A DNA stretch of 64,000 bases from Mucilaginibacter ginkgonis (GCF_009754905.2 NZ_CP066775.1:310001-374000); one strand, 5' to 3'. Numbered from the stretch's first letter, positions 43,737 to 52,766 are shown. Program-made: numbers and translations. The notes: a model not told the origin generated them from the letters alone.

Positions 43737-43985
43737 CCAAAAAGAAACCTTGAAAGGTGTAATAGTTAATTTGATATTAAGCCGAAACTGCCAGCCATAG
43801 TCGCTGGCATTTTACGTTAACAGCAATTGAGGTCATTATCACACAAACATTGTCGGTGATGTGGCACCAATGGAATAATGATAGTTATAATAAGAGGGTC
43901 AGATAAAAGAAATGTCACATTAACGGAGTAAATTCTGTGTTAATCAACGTCAAACTATTAAGATTTAAGAGAAGTAGCTTTACTA

Positions 43986-45140
43986 TTAAATTATTCTTTT
44001 AACGCTCGGTATCAGACGGACCAGAATCGCCAATAAAATACTTCCGGCAACACCTATAGGCGCGGCGATCAAAAGTTTAAATCCGGGATCGGCTGACCAT
44101 GGCCTTAAAAGAAGTGCTATAGAAATAAGGGCCAATGGGTGAAAGATATAAACAGCAAATGCATGTTGAGACAAAAATGAAACTGTCGGAGTGCTAAAAT
44201 TCCAATGTTGTTTACCAAAGATCAGCATTGCGGAAATTATACAAAATCCAATACATTGTTCCCAGGCGGAATAAAGCAATGACAAGACGTTAAAGCCGCC
44301 TGAATACCAAACCATAGGAAGGTGAAAGCCGGTCTGTATTAAAAAGAATACCGGAAAAAAGCATAACAGAATCTTAATTGTCCTCCAAAATTGTTGAAAG
44401 TTATTTTCAGAAAATTGTTTCAGCCAATCATTTTTAGCAGCAATAATGCCCATGATAAATAGAAAAATGTATTGCGTAAAATGCCCTGGTTGAAAACCCA
44501 AGGGGTGTAATACCCAGCCGACCGGAAACGGTATCCTGATTATGAAACTGATAAGTCCAATAAGTAATGCGCTGCAAAGTATTACCTTAAGTTTGGGCAC
44601 TGCAAACAGGCCTATCCGCATTTTGTCAAATGTTCGATGAAGGGCGACACATACAACCGTAAAAAGCAATAATGCAGCTACAAACCAAAGAACGCCAAAA
44701 TCTATCCAGTCATGAAATCCCCCCAAAAATTGAAAGAACGACGCATGATTATTTTCGCCATAGCGATATATAAGAAAAATTAAAAAAGGTGAAAAAACAA
44801 ACGAGTAAAAGATCAATGGTAATCCTAAACGTATTAACCGGTCGGTCAAAAACCTACGCCAGCCTTTGCGCTTAAGGGATGAGTAGGTAAACGCGGCGGA
44901 AATGAAAAAGAAAAAACCCATGAAAAACGATTGGTCCGTACTGACCAAAACTGTCATTGGTATGAGAGCGGCTTTGAGCATGGTCGGTTCTTTATAATAC
45001 CAGCCGCCCGGAGCGCCATACATTACGCAGGTGTGATGTAGAATGACCAGTATCGTCAGGATGATCCGGATGTTGTCGATGTAAAAAAGTTTACCTTCAT
45101 TACCGACAATCTTGGTTGATGGGTAAGCCGATGTATTCAT
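43986..45140 (-). CDS. Membrane acyltransferase, Acyltransferase_3 family
   Basis: A 384-residue protein with about ten transmembrane helices and the family's N-terminal motif (FYIDNIRIILTILVILHHTC; the His in HH is catalytic in OafA-like enzymes) and SFFMGFFFFISAAFTYSSL, then RFLTDRLIRLGLPLIFY. These enzymes move acyl groups across or at the inner membrane to sugars or other acceptors. It interrupts the inverted gene block and is followed, upstream on the same strand, by a LytTR remnant. Confidence 0.88.
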   Translation of the reverse strand: MNTSAYPSTKIVGNEGKLFYIDNIRIILTILVILHHTCVMYGAPGGWYYKEPTMLKAALIPMTVLVSTDQSFFMGFFFFISAAFTYSSLKRKGWRRFLTDRLIRLGLPLIFYSFVFSPFLIFLIYRYGENNHASFFQFLGGFHDWIDFGVLWFVAALLLFTVVCVALHRTFDKMRIGLFAVPKLKVILCSALLIGLISFIIRIPFPVGWVLHPLGFQPGHFTQYIFLFIMGIIAAKNDWLKQFSENNFQQFWRTIKILLCFFPVFFLIQTGFHLPMVWYSGGFNVLSLLYSAWEQCIGFCIISAMLIFGKQHWNFSTPTVSFLSQHAFAVYIFHPLALISIALLLRPWSADPGFKLLIAAPIGVAGSILLAILVRLIPSVKRII

Positions 45141-45214
45141 AATGCTGTGATTTTTTCGCCTGTTCAGATGGTATCAGAACGACGATGTAAACCTAAGGGA
45201 TTCGAATAGATGTT

Positions 45215-45470
45215 TTAATCCGTTGTGACCAATCGCAAGGATTTGTGACGGGCTGCAATTAAATTGACGTTGCGGTTGCTAAGCTCTTTACACTGCTCTT
45301 TAAACTGAGATATCCGTGTCCTGGAGACAGGGACATGCTCGCCGAAGTTGTGAAGCAATAGAATCTGCTTTTGAATGTTACCTGATACCTTTTTTATTTG
45401 GAAAAGATTGACCAGGTATGCCCTGTGACATCTGAAAAGATAAGGAACGTCTGCAACCTGTGCTTTATAC
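45215..45470 (-). pseudogene. LytTR DNA-binding domain fragment
   Basis: On the minus strand the frame reads DVPYLFRCHRAYLVNLFQIK, NIQKQILLLHNFGEHVPVSR and TRISQFKEQCKEL, the C-terminal two thirds of a LytTR DNA-binding domain (HRAYLVN and PVSR motifs). The frame is broken upstream by a stop close to 45478, where the GH97 remnant begins on the other strand. The receiver domain is missing. The gene was probably cut by a rearrangement. Confidence 0.75.
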
Positions 45471-45908
45471 GCGGCCGATGGTTATGGGCACTCGCTGCCC
45501 TATGTTAGCCATGTACATTGTACTAGAGAGCGCTCTAGGCATGATATGTGATGCGCCAGAGGCATATCTTGGTCAGCCTGGATTTGAATCCCTGAAAAGA
45601 GTTCCTGCCACCTGGGATGAAACCCGAGTCATCGTCGCCGTGCCGGGAAAGTATATTACTATCGCGCGACGTAAAGGGTTTGATTGGTATATTGGAGCAA
45701 TAACAAACAGTGAAGGACGTAATTTAACCTTAATTTAAATATTTTAGGGATAGACAATTATCAGGCGGAAATATATTCAGATGCATCAGATGCAGATATT
45801 AATGCTAATCATCTTAAAAAATAGACAATAGTGTTAAAGAAAGATGTGCCGATAAAATTGAGGTTAGCCAGCGGTGGAGGGGCTGTTATTCATCTTAGTA
45901 AACTTTAG
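45460..45908 (+). pseudogene. C-terminal remnant of a GH97 glycoside hydrolase
   Basis: The first 92 codons (to 45738) encode LYTRPMVMGTRC, MYIVLESALGMICDAPEAYL, RVPATWDETRVI and GKYITIARRKGFDWYIGAIT, which is the end of the catalytic barrel and the C-terminal beta domain of GH97 (SusB-like) enzymes. After a stop and frameshift the rest continues in another frame: DNYQAEIYSDASDADIN, then VPIKLRLASGGGAVIHL to 45908, a typical GH97 end. The N-terminal two thirds are missing. It joins the LytTR fragment head-on at about 45460. Confidence 0.75.
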
Positions 45909-45976
45909 AGATGAGGATCTTTTTAAAGGTTGCGCCGGCTAAACTGAAACGCGTATTGTAATCAAAAAAGTTTTCT

Positions 45977-46240
45977 TTAAATAACGCTTAAGTTTTCAAG
46001 TAACGATCTTATTTTAATTTCCAATTCTTTCGGGCAATTCCCAACAGTGACCTGTGCAGTCTTGAAATCATATTTGACCGTCCCACCGTGGGCCTGCACG
46101 TCCGTGAATAAATAACTAAGCTTTTTTTCTACCGAACTATGAATTGAAACGCGAAGGGTATCTCCCAATTTTGCCGTATCGTATCCCTCAACCTTTTGAA
46201 TATTCACAGTAAATTTTAAGGTGATGATTTTATTTCCCAT
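45977..46240 (-). CDS. Hypothetical protein, 87 residues
   Basis: A soluble alpha/beta protein (MGNKIITLKFTVNIQKVEGY, then VKYDFKTAQVTVGNCPKELE). I recognise no family. It stands alone between the GH97 remnant and the PAS protein gene. Even hydrophobic patterning and an ATG start support a real gene. Confidence 0.5.
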   Translation of the reverse strand: MGNKIITLKFTVNIQKVEGYDTAKLGDTLRVSIHSSVEKKLSYLFTDVQAHGGTVKYDFKTAQVTVGNCPKELEIKIRSLLENLSVI

Positions 46241-46488
46241 GTCGTTAATATAAACTAATCAATCAAACACGCATTATAACTTAAAACCTGCATTAGCAAT
46301 AAGAAAGAACAAGTGGTTTATTATACAGAAAGACAAGCAAAATAGTTCAGCATAAACTCACGTTAAAGTGATACATCAATATTTTCCATTATCGAGAACC
46401 AAACACATTGGTTGTAATAAATATTGGACAGACCAACTGTCAAACGACGATAAATTTCTTTGTTTAAGTATCTTTAAAAAAAGTAGTT

Positions 46489-47076
46489 ATGACCCTACCT
46501 GACAACTTCCTGCACATTGCAGAATTTTTAAAATCATCAAATACTTTTTATACAATTGCTATAGGCATGGATAGTACCTACGGCTATGTAAGTAAAAGCT
46601 ACGATGTTAATTTCAGCACTACATCCAATACGCTAGCTGGTCAACATTTTTCTGTTACGCTTCATCCAGATGACATCGCCATTTGTGAGAAAGGCGGGGC
46701 AGCATGTTTTAATGATCCAGATAAGTTGATAAGCGTAACCCTTCGAAAGCATGACGGCCGGGGCGGCTATATTGTTACCCAATGGGATATGCAGGCTATG
46801 TTTGACAAAGATGGCTCACCGCTGGGCATTTTTTGTTTAGGATATAATATCACAGATTTTGTGGAGTCTCAAGATAACTTGAAAGACGCAAATCTCAAAT
46901 TGGATGAAATTCACTATATTCAATCGCATGAAGTGCGCAAACCATTAGCAAATATTATGGGCCTAACCGAAATGTTGCTAAGCACTAACGAACCGCAGGA
47001 TACGGCTACTATTTTGCCAAAGTTAGCACAAGCAACAAAAGAACTTGACGCTATCGTCCATAGATTATCCAACTAG
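46489..47076 (+). CDS. PAS protein with kinase H-box but no ATPase domain
   Basis: A 195-residue cytoplasmic protein: a PAS domain (about residues 20-130; GQHFSVTLHPDDIAICEKGG, then VTQWDMQAMFDKDGSPLGIF) followed by a two-helix phosphotransfer/dimerisation element (YIQSHEVRKPLANIMGLTEM, His147, and ILPKLAQATKELDAIV). The gene stops where HATPase should begin. It matches the end of the 33003-34133 product. Two such proteins in one window suggest a real class of kinase-less H-box proteins. Confidence 0.8.
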   Translation: MTLPDNFLHIAEFLKSSNTFYTIAIGMDSTYGYVSKSYDVNFSTTSNTLAGQHFSVTLHPDDIAICEKGGAACFNDPDKLISVTLRKHDGRGGYIVTQWDMQAMFDKDGSPLGIFCLGYNITDFVESQDNLKDANLKLDEIHYIQSHEVRKPLANIMGLTEMLLSTNEPQDTATILPKLAQATKELDAIVHRLSN

Positions 47077-47211
47077 GCGTTTCACAATAACCCTTACTTG
47101 CTAATTGTGTTTTTAAGTAGTTCCCCCATGTATACCTTAGTATCCGAATTGATGAGCATAACGTTAAATGCTAGATCAGGAAAAAAAACCAGTGTAGCAG
47201 CTGTAATAGTC

Positions 47212-47613
47212 CTAATAAAATGCGATTCCTAACGTTTCTTTATCAGTAGAAATAACTTTAACAGCAACTATATCAGATGCTTTGACGCGTCTTGCGACAT
47301 TGATATATTTTTGAGCCTGGTTGGAATACTTGTCGTCAGGGACTTCCAAATAGAGCCACCCGTCTTTTTTTAAATCTGCAGATAACACGGTTAAATCTTC
47401 ATTTGCGTTATTGATAACAATAGAAGAGTTTAACTCTATTGCATTATTAATTATTGGAGGTTTATCGGTAGGCTCAATAGGATGCATAGCTAAGAAAACG
47501 AAGCATATCATTGCAATAAGGAATATTAGTATCAATGTCGTTCCCCCAAAAGAGGCGTTAATATTGAATGTTCTTTCCGGTTGCAGTGGGTAATAATGAT
47601 TATGAGCTATCAC
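47212..47613 (-). CDS. Single-pass membrane protein, 133 residues, copy 2
   Basis: A paralogue of the 7092-7493 product with one transmembrane helix (TTLILIFLIAMICFVFLAMHP) and the same ending STDKETLGIAFY. A GTG at 47613 is the probable start: it gives the same length as copy 1 and the same 10-base distance to the upstream 75-residue gene. The longer open frame to 47652 would overlap that gene. Confidence 0.75.
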   Translation of the reverse strand: MIAHNHYYPLQPERTFNINASFGGTTLILIFLIAMICFVFLAMHPIEPTDKPPIINNAIELNSSIVINNANEDLTVLSADLKKDGWLYLEVPDDKYSNQAQKYINVARRVKASDIVAVKVISTDKETLGIAFY

Positions 47614-47623
47614 AATTAAAACT

Positions 47624-47851
47624 TTACGCAGCGGAAGCGCTGATTTGTACACCTATCCAATAAATTTGCTCTTCGGTTAACTGCGTCGGAATTTTACTTC
47701 CCCAAACCTGTAAACCATTTATTTCACCCCAGCACGCTAGCTTGGCAATCATTTGCAAATGATCAAACACTTTCCATTCATTGGGATTTGAGTCTTCGCG
47801 CACAACATCAAAAGGAATAATGTCATCGCCAACTTTACATAACACTTGCAT
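47624..47851 (-). CDS. Conserved hypothetical protein, 75 residues, copy 2
   Basis: A paralogue of the 6854-7081 product; LACWGEINGLQVWGSKIPT and LTEEQIYWIGVQISA are unchanged. Small, soluble, function unknown. The gap to the DUF2383 gene upstream is 177 bases, compared with 175 in copy 1, so the intergenic architecture is conserved as well. Confidence 0.75.
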   Translation of the reverse strand: MQVLCKVGDDIIPFDVVREDSNPNEWKVFDHLQMIAKLACWGEINGLQVWGSKIPTQLTEEQIYWIGVQISASAA

Positions 47852-47980
47852 AATTTACTTTTTCATAGAAGCGATAAGCAAATTATGCGCCAATTATTTC
47901 ATTTGTAGAAATATTATTAATTTAAAAATCAATTAAGTCGCAAAATTCAATCGAATATTGCTTAGGCCGCAATAGTGCAT

Positions 47981-48006
47981 AAAAAAAGCGGCCAAAGCCG
48001 CTTTAA
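47981..48006 (-). terminator. Rho-independent terminator after DUF2383 gene copy 2
   Basis: Read on the minus strand: aaagcggc, loop tttg, gccgcttt, then a T tract. It lies 22 bases after the DUF2383 stop codon and corresponds to the hairpin at 6696-6726 in the first copy. Confidence 0.85.
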
Positions 48007-48028
48007 TAAATAAGGTAATCTTACTATA

Positions 48029-48481
48029 CTATTTCGACGCGTCTCTTAACGCTTTGATAGTGTCATGGCCGCGGTTAATGCCTTGAGATTGGGTTGCAAC
48101 AACATTATAAGCTTCTCCACTTAAACTGCCATCTGTCAACGCGTCTTTATAAGCTTTTTTTATAGCATCTTCACCGCGCTCTGCTTCGTTTAATATTCCT
48201 TCCCGACCATTGTCGCCGAATAAAGATTTCACGTCTATCCACGCGCGGTGCAATGTTCCGGAGATGCTGTTTCCTGTTTCAACTTCACCAGCATTAGCTC
48301 CTACAAGTGCTGCAAGCTCTTGGCTGTACTTCCGACTTTGCGATGCAAATTCTTCAAATACGGCTTTGAGATCAATATTCTCATCTTTAATGTCACCCAA
48401 AGCTTTTTCAAAGCCGGCTACGCGGTCATTGTTAATTTCAATTAACCCGTTTAACAAGGTTGTTTTTTCGGTCGATTCCAT
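48029..48481 (-). CDS. PA2169-family four-helix-bundle protein (DUF2383), copy 2
   Basis: A 150-residue helical protein, about 91% identical by eye to the 6226-6678 product; differences are mostly conservative. It is the outermost gene of the inverted block, on the minus strand. Function as for copy 1: a ferritin-like bundle of unknown biochemical role with stress association in related bacteria. Confidence 0.85.
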   Translation of the reverse strand: MESTEKTTLLNGLIEINNDRVAGFEKALGDIKDENIDLKAVFEEFASQSRKYSQELAALVGANAGEVETGNSISGTLHRAWIDVKSLFGDNGREGILNEAERGEDAIKKAYKDALTDGSLSGEAYNVVATQSQGINRGHDTIKALRDASK

Positions 48482-49199
48482 ATGGTCATTTTTGAGCTAA
48501 AGAACATCATATTGTGAAATAAGTGTTAATTCAAAGTCAGTCTGATAATAATACCCTTTTTAAAAATCGCAGAACTTGTTTTTTATGTAGAATATAATGA
48601 TGTATTTGTTCCAATTATAATTAAGTGTCTTCCTTGATCTGAATTATATTGCCTACGTTATAAAAAAACGCATTAAAAGTGTTGCAGGCTCTTGTTCATG
48701 ATCGTCAATTCGCACCGTTTTACAAAAATGGATACCAAAGCACTTGGTACGAACTAATGGTCGTCCACTATAGATGTGTTTGTCAAGTTATTAGTGGCCG
48801 CTTTACTTATAAAATAAATAGTTGTTGCCGGCTTGTTTACTATCACCCCTCAACTTGGTTTTAATTATTGGATTTTTTTTTTCAATTTTGTGTTTTGTTA
48901 TTTCGCCGCGCGCTTTTATTTCCGCTTTGTACGCGCAATAGTCGCACTAGTTTGCTGGTTATAGGTGTGCTCTGTGGTTAACCTTGTTTTTTGAAATTAT
49001 GCACATAATATGCAAATAAAATAGCAATTTAATTTTGCCATAAGTGTATTAGTGTGGATAAAGGTTTTATATCATAGCCATTTGATGCAAATAAATTGTT
49101 GATTGTATTATCTGATGTTTACGATAAAGGATAATGCATTGTATTAGAATAGAATATTGCAGAATAAGATATTAAAAAGTTATAATTAACATATTTATC
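48482..49199. other. Intergenic region with a decayed leader copy
   Basis: No supported gene. A 61-residue frame at 48679-48864 looks random. The stretch 48567-48700 resembles the sialidase leader. The rest is AT-rich. Confidence 0.45.
48567..48700 (+). repeat. Diverged copy of the sialidase promoter and gene start
   Basis: This stretch aligns with 2573-2705 over about 130 bases: ttttatgtagaa-ataa, tatttgttc, and the coding start aaaaaaac-gca-taaaagt followed by ttgcaggc. The ATG is replaced (ttataaaaaaacg). It lies on the same strand as the sialidase. It is probably a remnant of a second lipoprotein gene with a related leader. Confidence 0.5.
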
Positions 49200-49413
49200 A
49201 TGAAAAAAAGACATTACAGTAATAGGAGCGCCTATTGTAGTTTTGGATTCAGTAAAAAGTCGTCTAGGACATGAAACTACAGATGAAGGTAAAGGGATCG
49301 ACGAGGCTCAAGGTATAAGGGCTGGCATAGGGTTATCAATACTAAAACGACAAAGTAACGAAACTTATTGGCAGAATTGTATTAAAGCTGCCGTCAAAAG
49401 AGGCACATCTTGA
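49200..49413 (+). pseudogene. Short gene frameshifted in an A7 run
   Basis: An ATG at 49200 is followed by seven A residues. With six A the frame would read MKKDITVIGAPIVVLDSVKS, then GKGIDEAQGIRAGIGLSILK and end in KAAVKRGTS at 49413, about 70 residues; with seven it stops early. The long open frame after the run suggests it was coding. I recognise no family. It lies just before the polysaccharide operon. Confidence 0.4.
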
Positions 49414-49468
49414 GATCGCTATTCCGCTATCTATTAAAATACCCCATTTTTTTAAATAAAACATAACA

Positions 49469-50551
49469 TTGGCCGAAGAAAATTTTAATAAACCCGTATA
49501 TATTGATCCCTATCCATCTCAGGAACTTTCTCTAAAAAAAGGTTTGCTTAGGATAGCGGAGCTTCACAGGCATCTTTTATCTAAATGGCTGACAATAATT
49601 TTGTTTACGCTATTGGGCGGGGTATTGGGCATATGTTATTCTTTTTCCAAGCAAACGATATACGTTGCAAGGTGCCGCTTTATATTGGATGAAAGCGGCG
49701 GAAATTATGGCCAATATGCCGGGATTGCATCTATGATAGGTATTGATTTGGGCGGTAACTCAGGCGGCCTTTTTCAGGGTGACAATATACTGGAGCTGTA
49801 CAGGTCAAGGCCCATGTTGCTCAAAACGTTACTCACAACGGGTATTTTTTCAGGTACAAAAGAATTATTTATAGACAGGTATATCGAAATAAATGACCTG
49901 CGCAATAAATGGAAAGAAAACAAAACCCTGCAACATATCAGTTTTAAAGACACATCACGGACAAGGGAAAAGGATAGCGTTCTTACACAGATAGTTGGCG
50001 AGATTGATAGAAAATATTTTTCTGTGGGCCGTCCAGACCGTAAAACCGGAATTATAGCGGTAGAAATGAAATCTAAAGACGAAGTTTTTGCCAAAACGTT
50101 CTGTGACCAAATCGTGAAAAATGTAAACGATTTTTACATCGCTTCTAAAACAACAAAATCTCTGCAAACTCTTACTACTTTACAGCATCAGGCAGATTCT
50201 ATTAGACGGGGTTTCAATTCAACTATAGCAAGAATTGCTTCAAACACCGATGCAAACGTAAATATTAACCTGTCGCGGCAGGTGCTAAGGGTACCATCTC
50301 AGTTAAAACAGGTTGACGCGGAAACCTCAAGGGGAATTATGGCCGATCTAGTGAAAAACATCGAGCTTACCAAGATATCTCTTAAAAGAGAAACGCCTCT
50401 TATACAGCTTGTAGATTGGCCAGTGTACCCCTTAGAACGGCTCGAACTGTCCTGGTATAAAGCGTTTATAGAGGTTGCAATGCTTTTTCTATTCCTTACC
50501 ATATCATTTTTATTAGGAAGAAAGATACTTAAAGATATTCTGGCTTCCTGA
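49469..50551 (+). CDS. Polysaccharide chain-length / Wzz-type protein
   Basis: A 360-residue inner-membrane protein of the Wzz/GumC family. Helix 1 (LTIILFTLLGGVLGICYSF, about residues 38-56) and helix 2 (FIEVAMLFLFLTISFLLG, near the end) bracket a periplasmic domain. The conserved proline-rich stretch before the last helix is present (LVDWPVYPLERLEL). The best start is TTG at 49469. It is the first gene of the polysaccharide operon; with an ABC exporter it would help set chain length or act as co-polymerase. No tyrosine-kinase domain is fused. Confidence 0.85.
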   Translation: MAEENFNKPVYIDPYPSQELSLKKGLLRIAELHRHLLSKWLTIILFTLLGGVLGICYSFSKQTIYVARCRFILDESGGNYGQYAGIASMIGIDLGGNSGGLFQGDNILELYRSRPMLLKTLLTTGIFSGTKELFIDRYIEINDLRNKWKENKTLQHISFKDTSRTREKDSVLTQIVGEIDRKYFSVGRPDRKTGIIAVEMKSKDEVFAKTFCDQIVKNVNDFYIASKTTKSLQTLTTLQHQADSIRRGFNSTIARIASNTDANVNINLSRQVLRVPSQLKQVDAETSRGIMADLVKNIELTKISLKRETPLIQLVDWPVYPLERLELSWYKAFIEVAMLFLFLTISFLLGRKILKDILAS

Positions 50552-50560
50552 CTATCTATT

Positions 50561-51439
50561 ATGAACATTACTGATCAAAAGAGTATTTTAGAAACAGAAG
50601 GTGATTACTGGAATATCCGGATAGTCCCGCATGGCAATATTTTAGACTTAAATCTTGCTGATGTTTGGAATTACCGTGACTTGTTTTGGCTATTTATAAA
50701 ACGCGATTTTATATCGTTTTATAAGCAGACCGTTTTAGGCCCCATCTGGTTTTTTATTCAGCCCGTTTTTACAACTATAGTTTACACCTTTATTTTCGGA
50801 AATCTTGCGGGATTGTCTACAGACGGGCTGCCAAAACCACTATTTTACATAGCTGGTATCGCCTGGTGGAATTACTTTGCCGATTGTTTGAACAAAACGT
50901 CTACGGTTTTTCGGGACAACTCGCACATTTTCGGAAAGGTATACTTTCCAAGGCTAATTATGCCGCTTAGCATTGTCTGCAGTAACCTTATCAAATTCGG
51001 TATACAGTTAGGGGTATTATTTCTACTGACGGGTTGGTATGTATTAAAAGGCTATCAATTCCATTTGAATGCTATCGCTCTCCTGTTTCCAATACTTATA
51101 CTTTTATTGGCACTGGTCGGCTTAGGTCTGGGCCTTTTGGTTTCAGCGTTAACTACAAAATATCGCGACCTTATTTACTTGGTAACCTTTGGAACACAGC
51201 TGTTGATGTATACCACCACTGTAGTATATCCTCTCTCAGCTGTACCACTTAAATACAAAAATTTCGTAGCCTATAACCCCCTAACTCCAATTATAGAGAC
51301 TTTCAGGTATGGCTTTACAGGGATTGGCACATTTTCATGGGCATCATTGGGTATAAGTGCTTTGATAATTTGTTTAATCACTATTGCCGGGGTGATAGTT
51401 TTTAATAAAGTTGAACGCAATTACATTGATACTGTATAA
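50561..51439 (+). CDS. ABC-2 type polysaccharide export permease (Wzm-like)
   Basis: A 292-residue permease with six transmembrane helices. The N-terminal part shows DLFWLFIKRDFISFYKQTVL and GPIWFFIQPVFTTIVYTFIF, typical of O-antigen/teichoic acid export permeases (PF01061), and FPRLIMPLSIVCSNLIKFGI later. It pairs with the ATPase gene 20 bases downstream to export a lipid-linked polysaccharide to the periplasmic side. Confidence 0.92.
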   Translation: MNITDQKSILETEGDYWNIRIVPHGNILDLNLADVWNYRDLFWLFIKRDFISFYKQTVLGPIWFFIQPVFTTIVYTFIFGNLAGLSTDGLPKPLFYIAGIAWWNYFADCLNKTSTVFRDNSHIFGKVYFPRLIMPLSIVCSNLIKFGIQLGVLFLLTGWYVLKGYQFHLNAIALLFPILILLLALVGLGLGLLVSALTTKYRDLIYLVTFGTQLLMYTTTVVYPLSAVPLKYKNFVAYNPLTPIIETFRYGFTGIGTFSWASLGISALIICLITIAGVIVFNKVERNYIDTV

Positions 51440-51459
51440 TTTTAATAAAGAATTAAAAT

Positions 51460-52743
51460 ATGTCAACTGTAATTAAGATTGAAAATGTTTCTAAAGCATA
51501 CCGACTTGGAGAGATTAATACAGGCACGCTCTCAAGCGACCTCCATCGCTGGTGGAGCAGAGCACGCGGCAAAGAAGACCCCTATTTAAAAATCGGTGAA
51601 AGCAAGGGCAGCAATGATGTCGTTTGGAGCCTGAGAGATATCAATTTAGAAATTGAAAAGGGTGAAGCAGTCGGGATCATTGGCCGTAATGGGGCCGGAA
51701 AAAGTACCTTATTAAAAATATTAAGCCGCGTAACTACCCCAACCAGTGGCACAGTAAAGGCCCATGGACGTATTGCAAGTTTATTGGAAGTAGGTACAGG
51801 CTTTCACCCTGATCTTACAGGCCGCGAAAACATTTTTTTGAACGGTGCTATCTTGGGGATGCGAAAAAGAGAAATTGAACTTAGATTTGATGCAATTGTC
51901 GACTTTTCCGGCGTTGAGAGGTATATAGATACCCCAGTAAAACGCTACAGCAGCGGTATGTATGTTCGGTTGGCTTTTGCGGTTGCCGCGCACTTGGAGT
52001 CAGAGATCTTAATTGTAGACGAAGTTTTAGCCGTCGGAGACGCAGAGTTTCAAAAAAAGTGCCTTGGAAAAATGGGCGAAGTGGTAAATGGGGAAGGCAG
52101 AACCATTTTATTTGTAAGTCACAATATGGACGCAATTTCAAGGTTGTGCTCTAGTTGTATTTTTTTGAAAAAAGGCAGTATGATAGAGAAAGCCTCAACT
52201 AATAAAGTTATCAGCAGTTATTTAAGCTCAGAAACTAAAGCCAATTCATTTATAACGTATGATCATGACCTCAGTGCTCCAGGAGACGATTTTATAAAAC
52301 TACGGAAAGCTGAAGCAATAGACGTCACGGGTTTAAATAAAACAAATTTTAGCCTCGGTGAAAAGATCGGTATCCACATCGTTTTTCAAATATACAGAAA
52401 GATGCGAGCTGCTATACTCGGACTTAATTTGTATAACAAATTTGATGTACATATACTAAGCTCGCACGACTTAGTGAACGGCGTGAGCGATTATGAGCCT
52501 GGTATTTATGAAAGCGTGGTGTGGCTCCCTGCCAATTTTATGGCTGAAGGATTACACTACTGCGGTGTTGCCGCGATGTCTGTCAACCCGTTTACTATTC
52601 ACTTTAATGACATAAATAAATTTGTTTTTAATGTTATCGACGACCTGCATGACCAGAATATACGGAAACATTACGGCGGCGACATACCGGGAGTAGTCCG
52701 GCCTATGTTGGAGTGGAATGTGATTAATAAGTTGACTTATTAA
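51460..52743 (+). CDS. ABC polysaccharide exporter ATPase with C-terminal glycan-binding domain (Wzt-like)
   Basis: A 427-residue ATPase. Walker A (GIIGRNGAGKSTLLKILS, about residue 72), signature region (VKRYSSGMYVRLAFAVA), Walker B (ILIVDEVLAVGDAEFQKK) and His loop (LFVSHNMDAI) are all present. The C-terminal extension (about 265-427) is beta-rich and matches in length and place the Wzt_C carbohydrate-binding domain that recognises the finished, often methyl-capped, chain. A methyltransferase gene follows at once, which fits a terminator-cap export mechanism. Confidence 0.92.
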   Translation: MSTVIKIENVSKAYRLGEINTGTLSSDLHRWWSRARGKEDPYLKIGESKGSNDVVWSLRDINLEIEKGEAVGIIGRNGAGKSTLLKILSRVTTPTSGTVKAHGRIASLLEVGTGFHPDLTGRENIFLNGAILGMRKREIELRFDAIVDFSGVERYIDTPVKRYSSGMYVRLAFAVAAHLESEILIVDEVLAVGDAEFQKKCLGKMGEVVNGEGRTILFVSHNMDAISRLCSSCIFLKKGSMIEKASTNKVISSYLSSETKANSFITYDHDLSAPGDDFIKLRKAEAIDVTGLNKTNFSLGEKIGIHIVFQIYRKMRAAILGLNLYNKFDVHILSSHDLVNGVSDYEPGIYESVVWLPANFMAEGLHYCGVAAMSVNPFTIHFNDINKFVFNVIDDLHDQNIRKHYGGDIPGVVRPMLEWNVINKLTY

Positions 52744-52766
52744 AAAGAAAACTAAATAATGATGAT

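Noticed and set aside
48679..48864. 61-residue plus-strand frame
   Set aside because: It lies in the decayed copy of the sialidase leader and its sequence has no sensible pattern or signal peptide.
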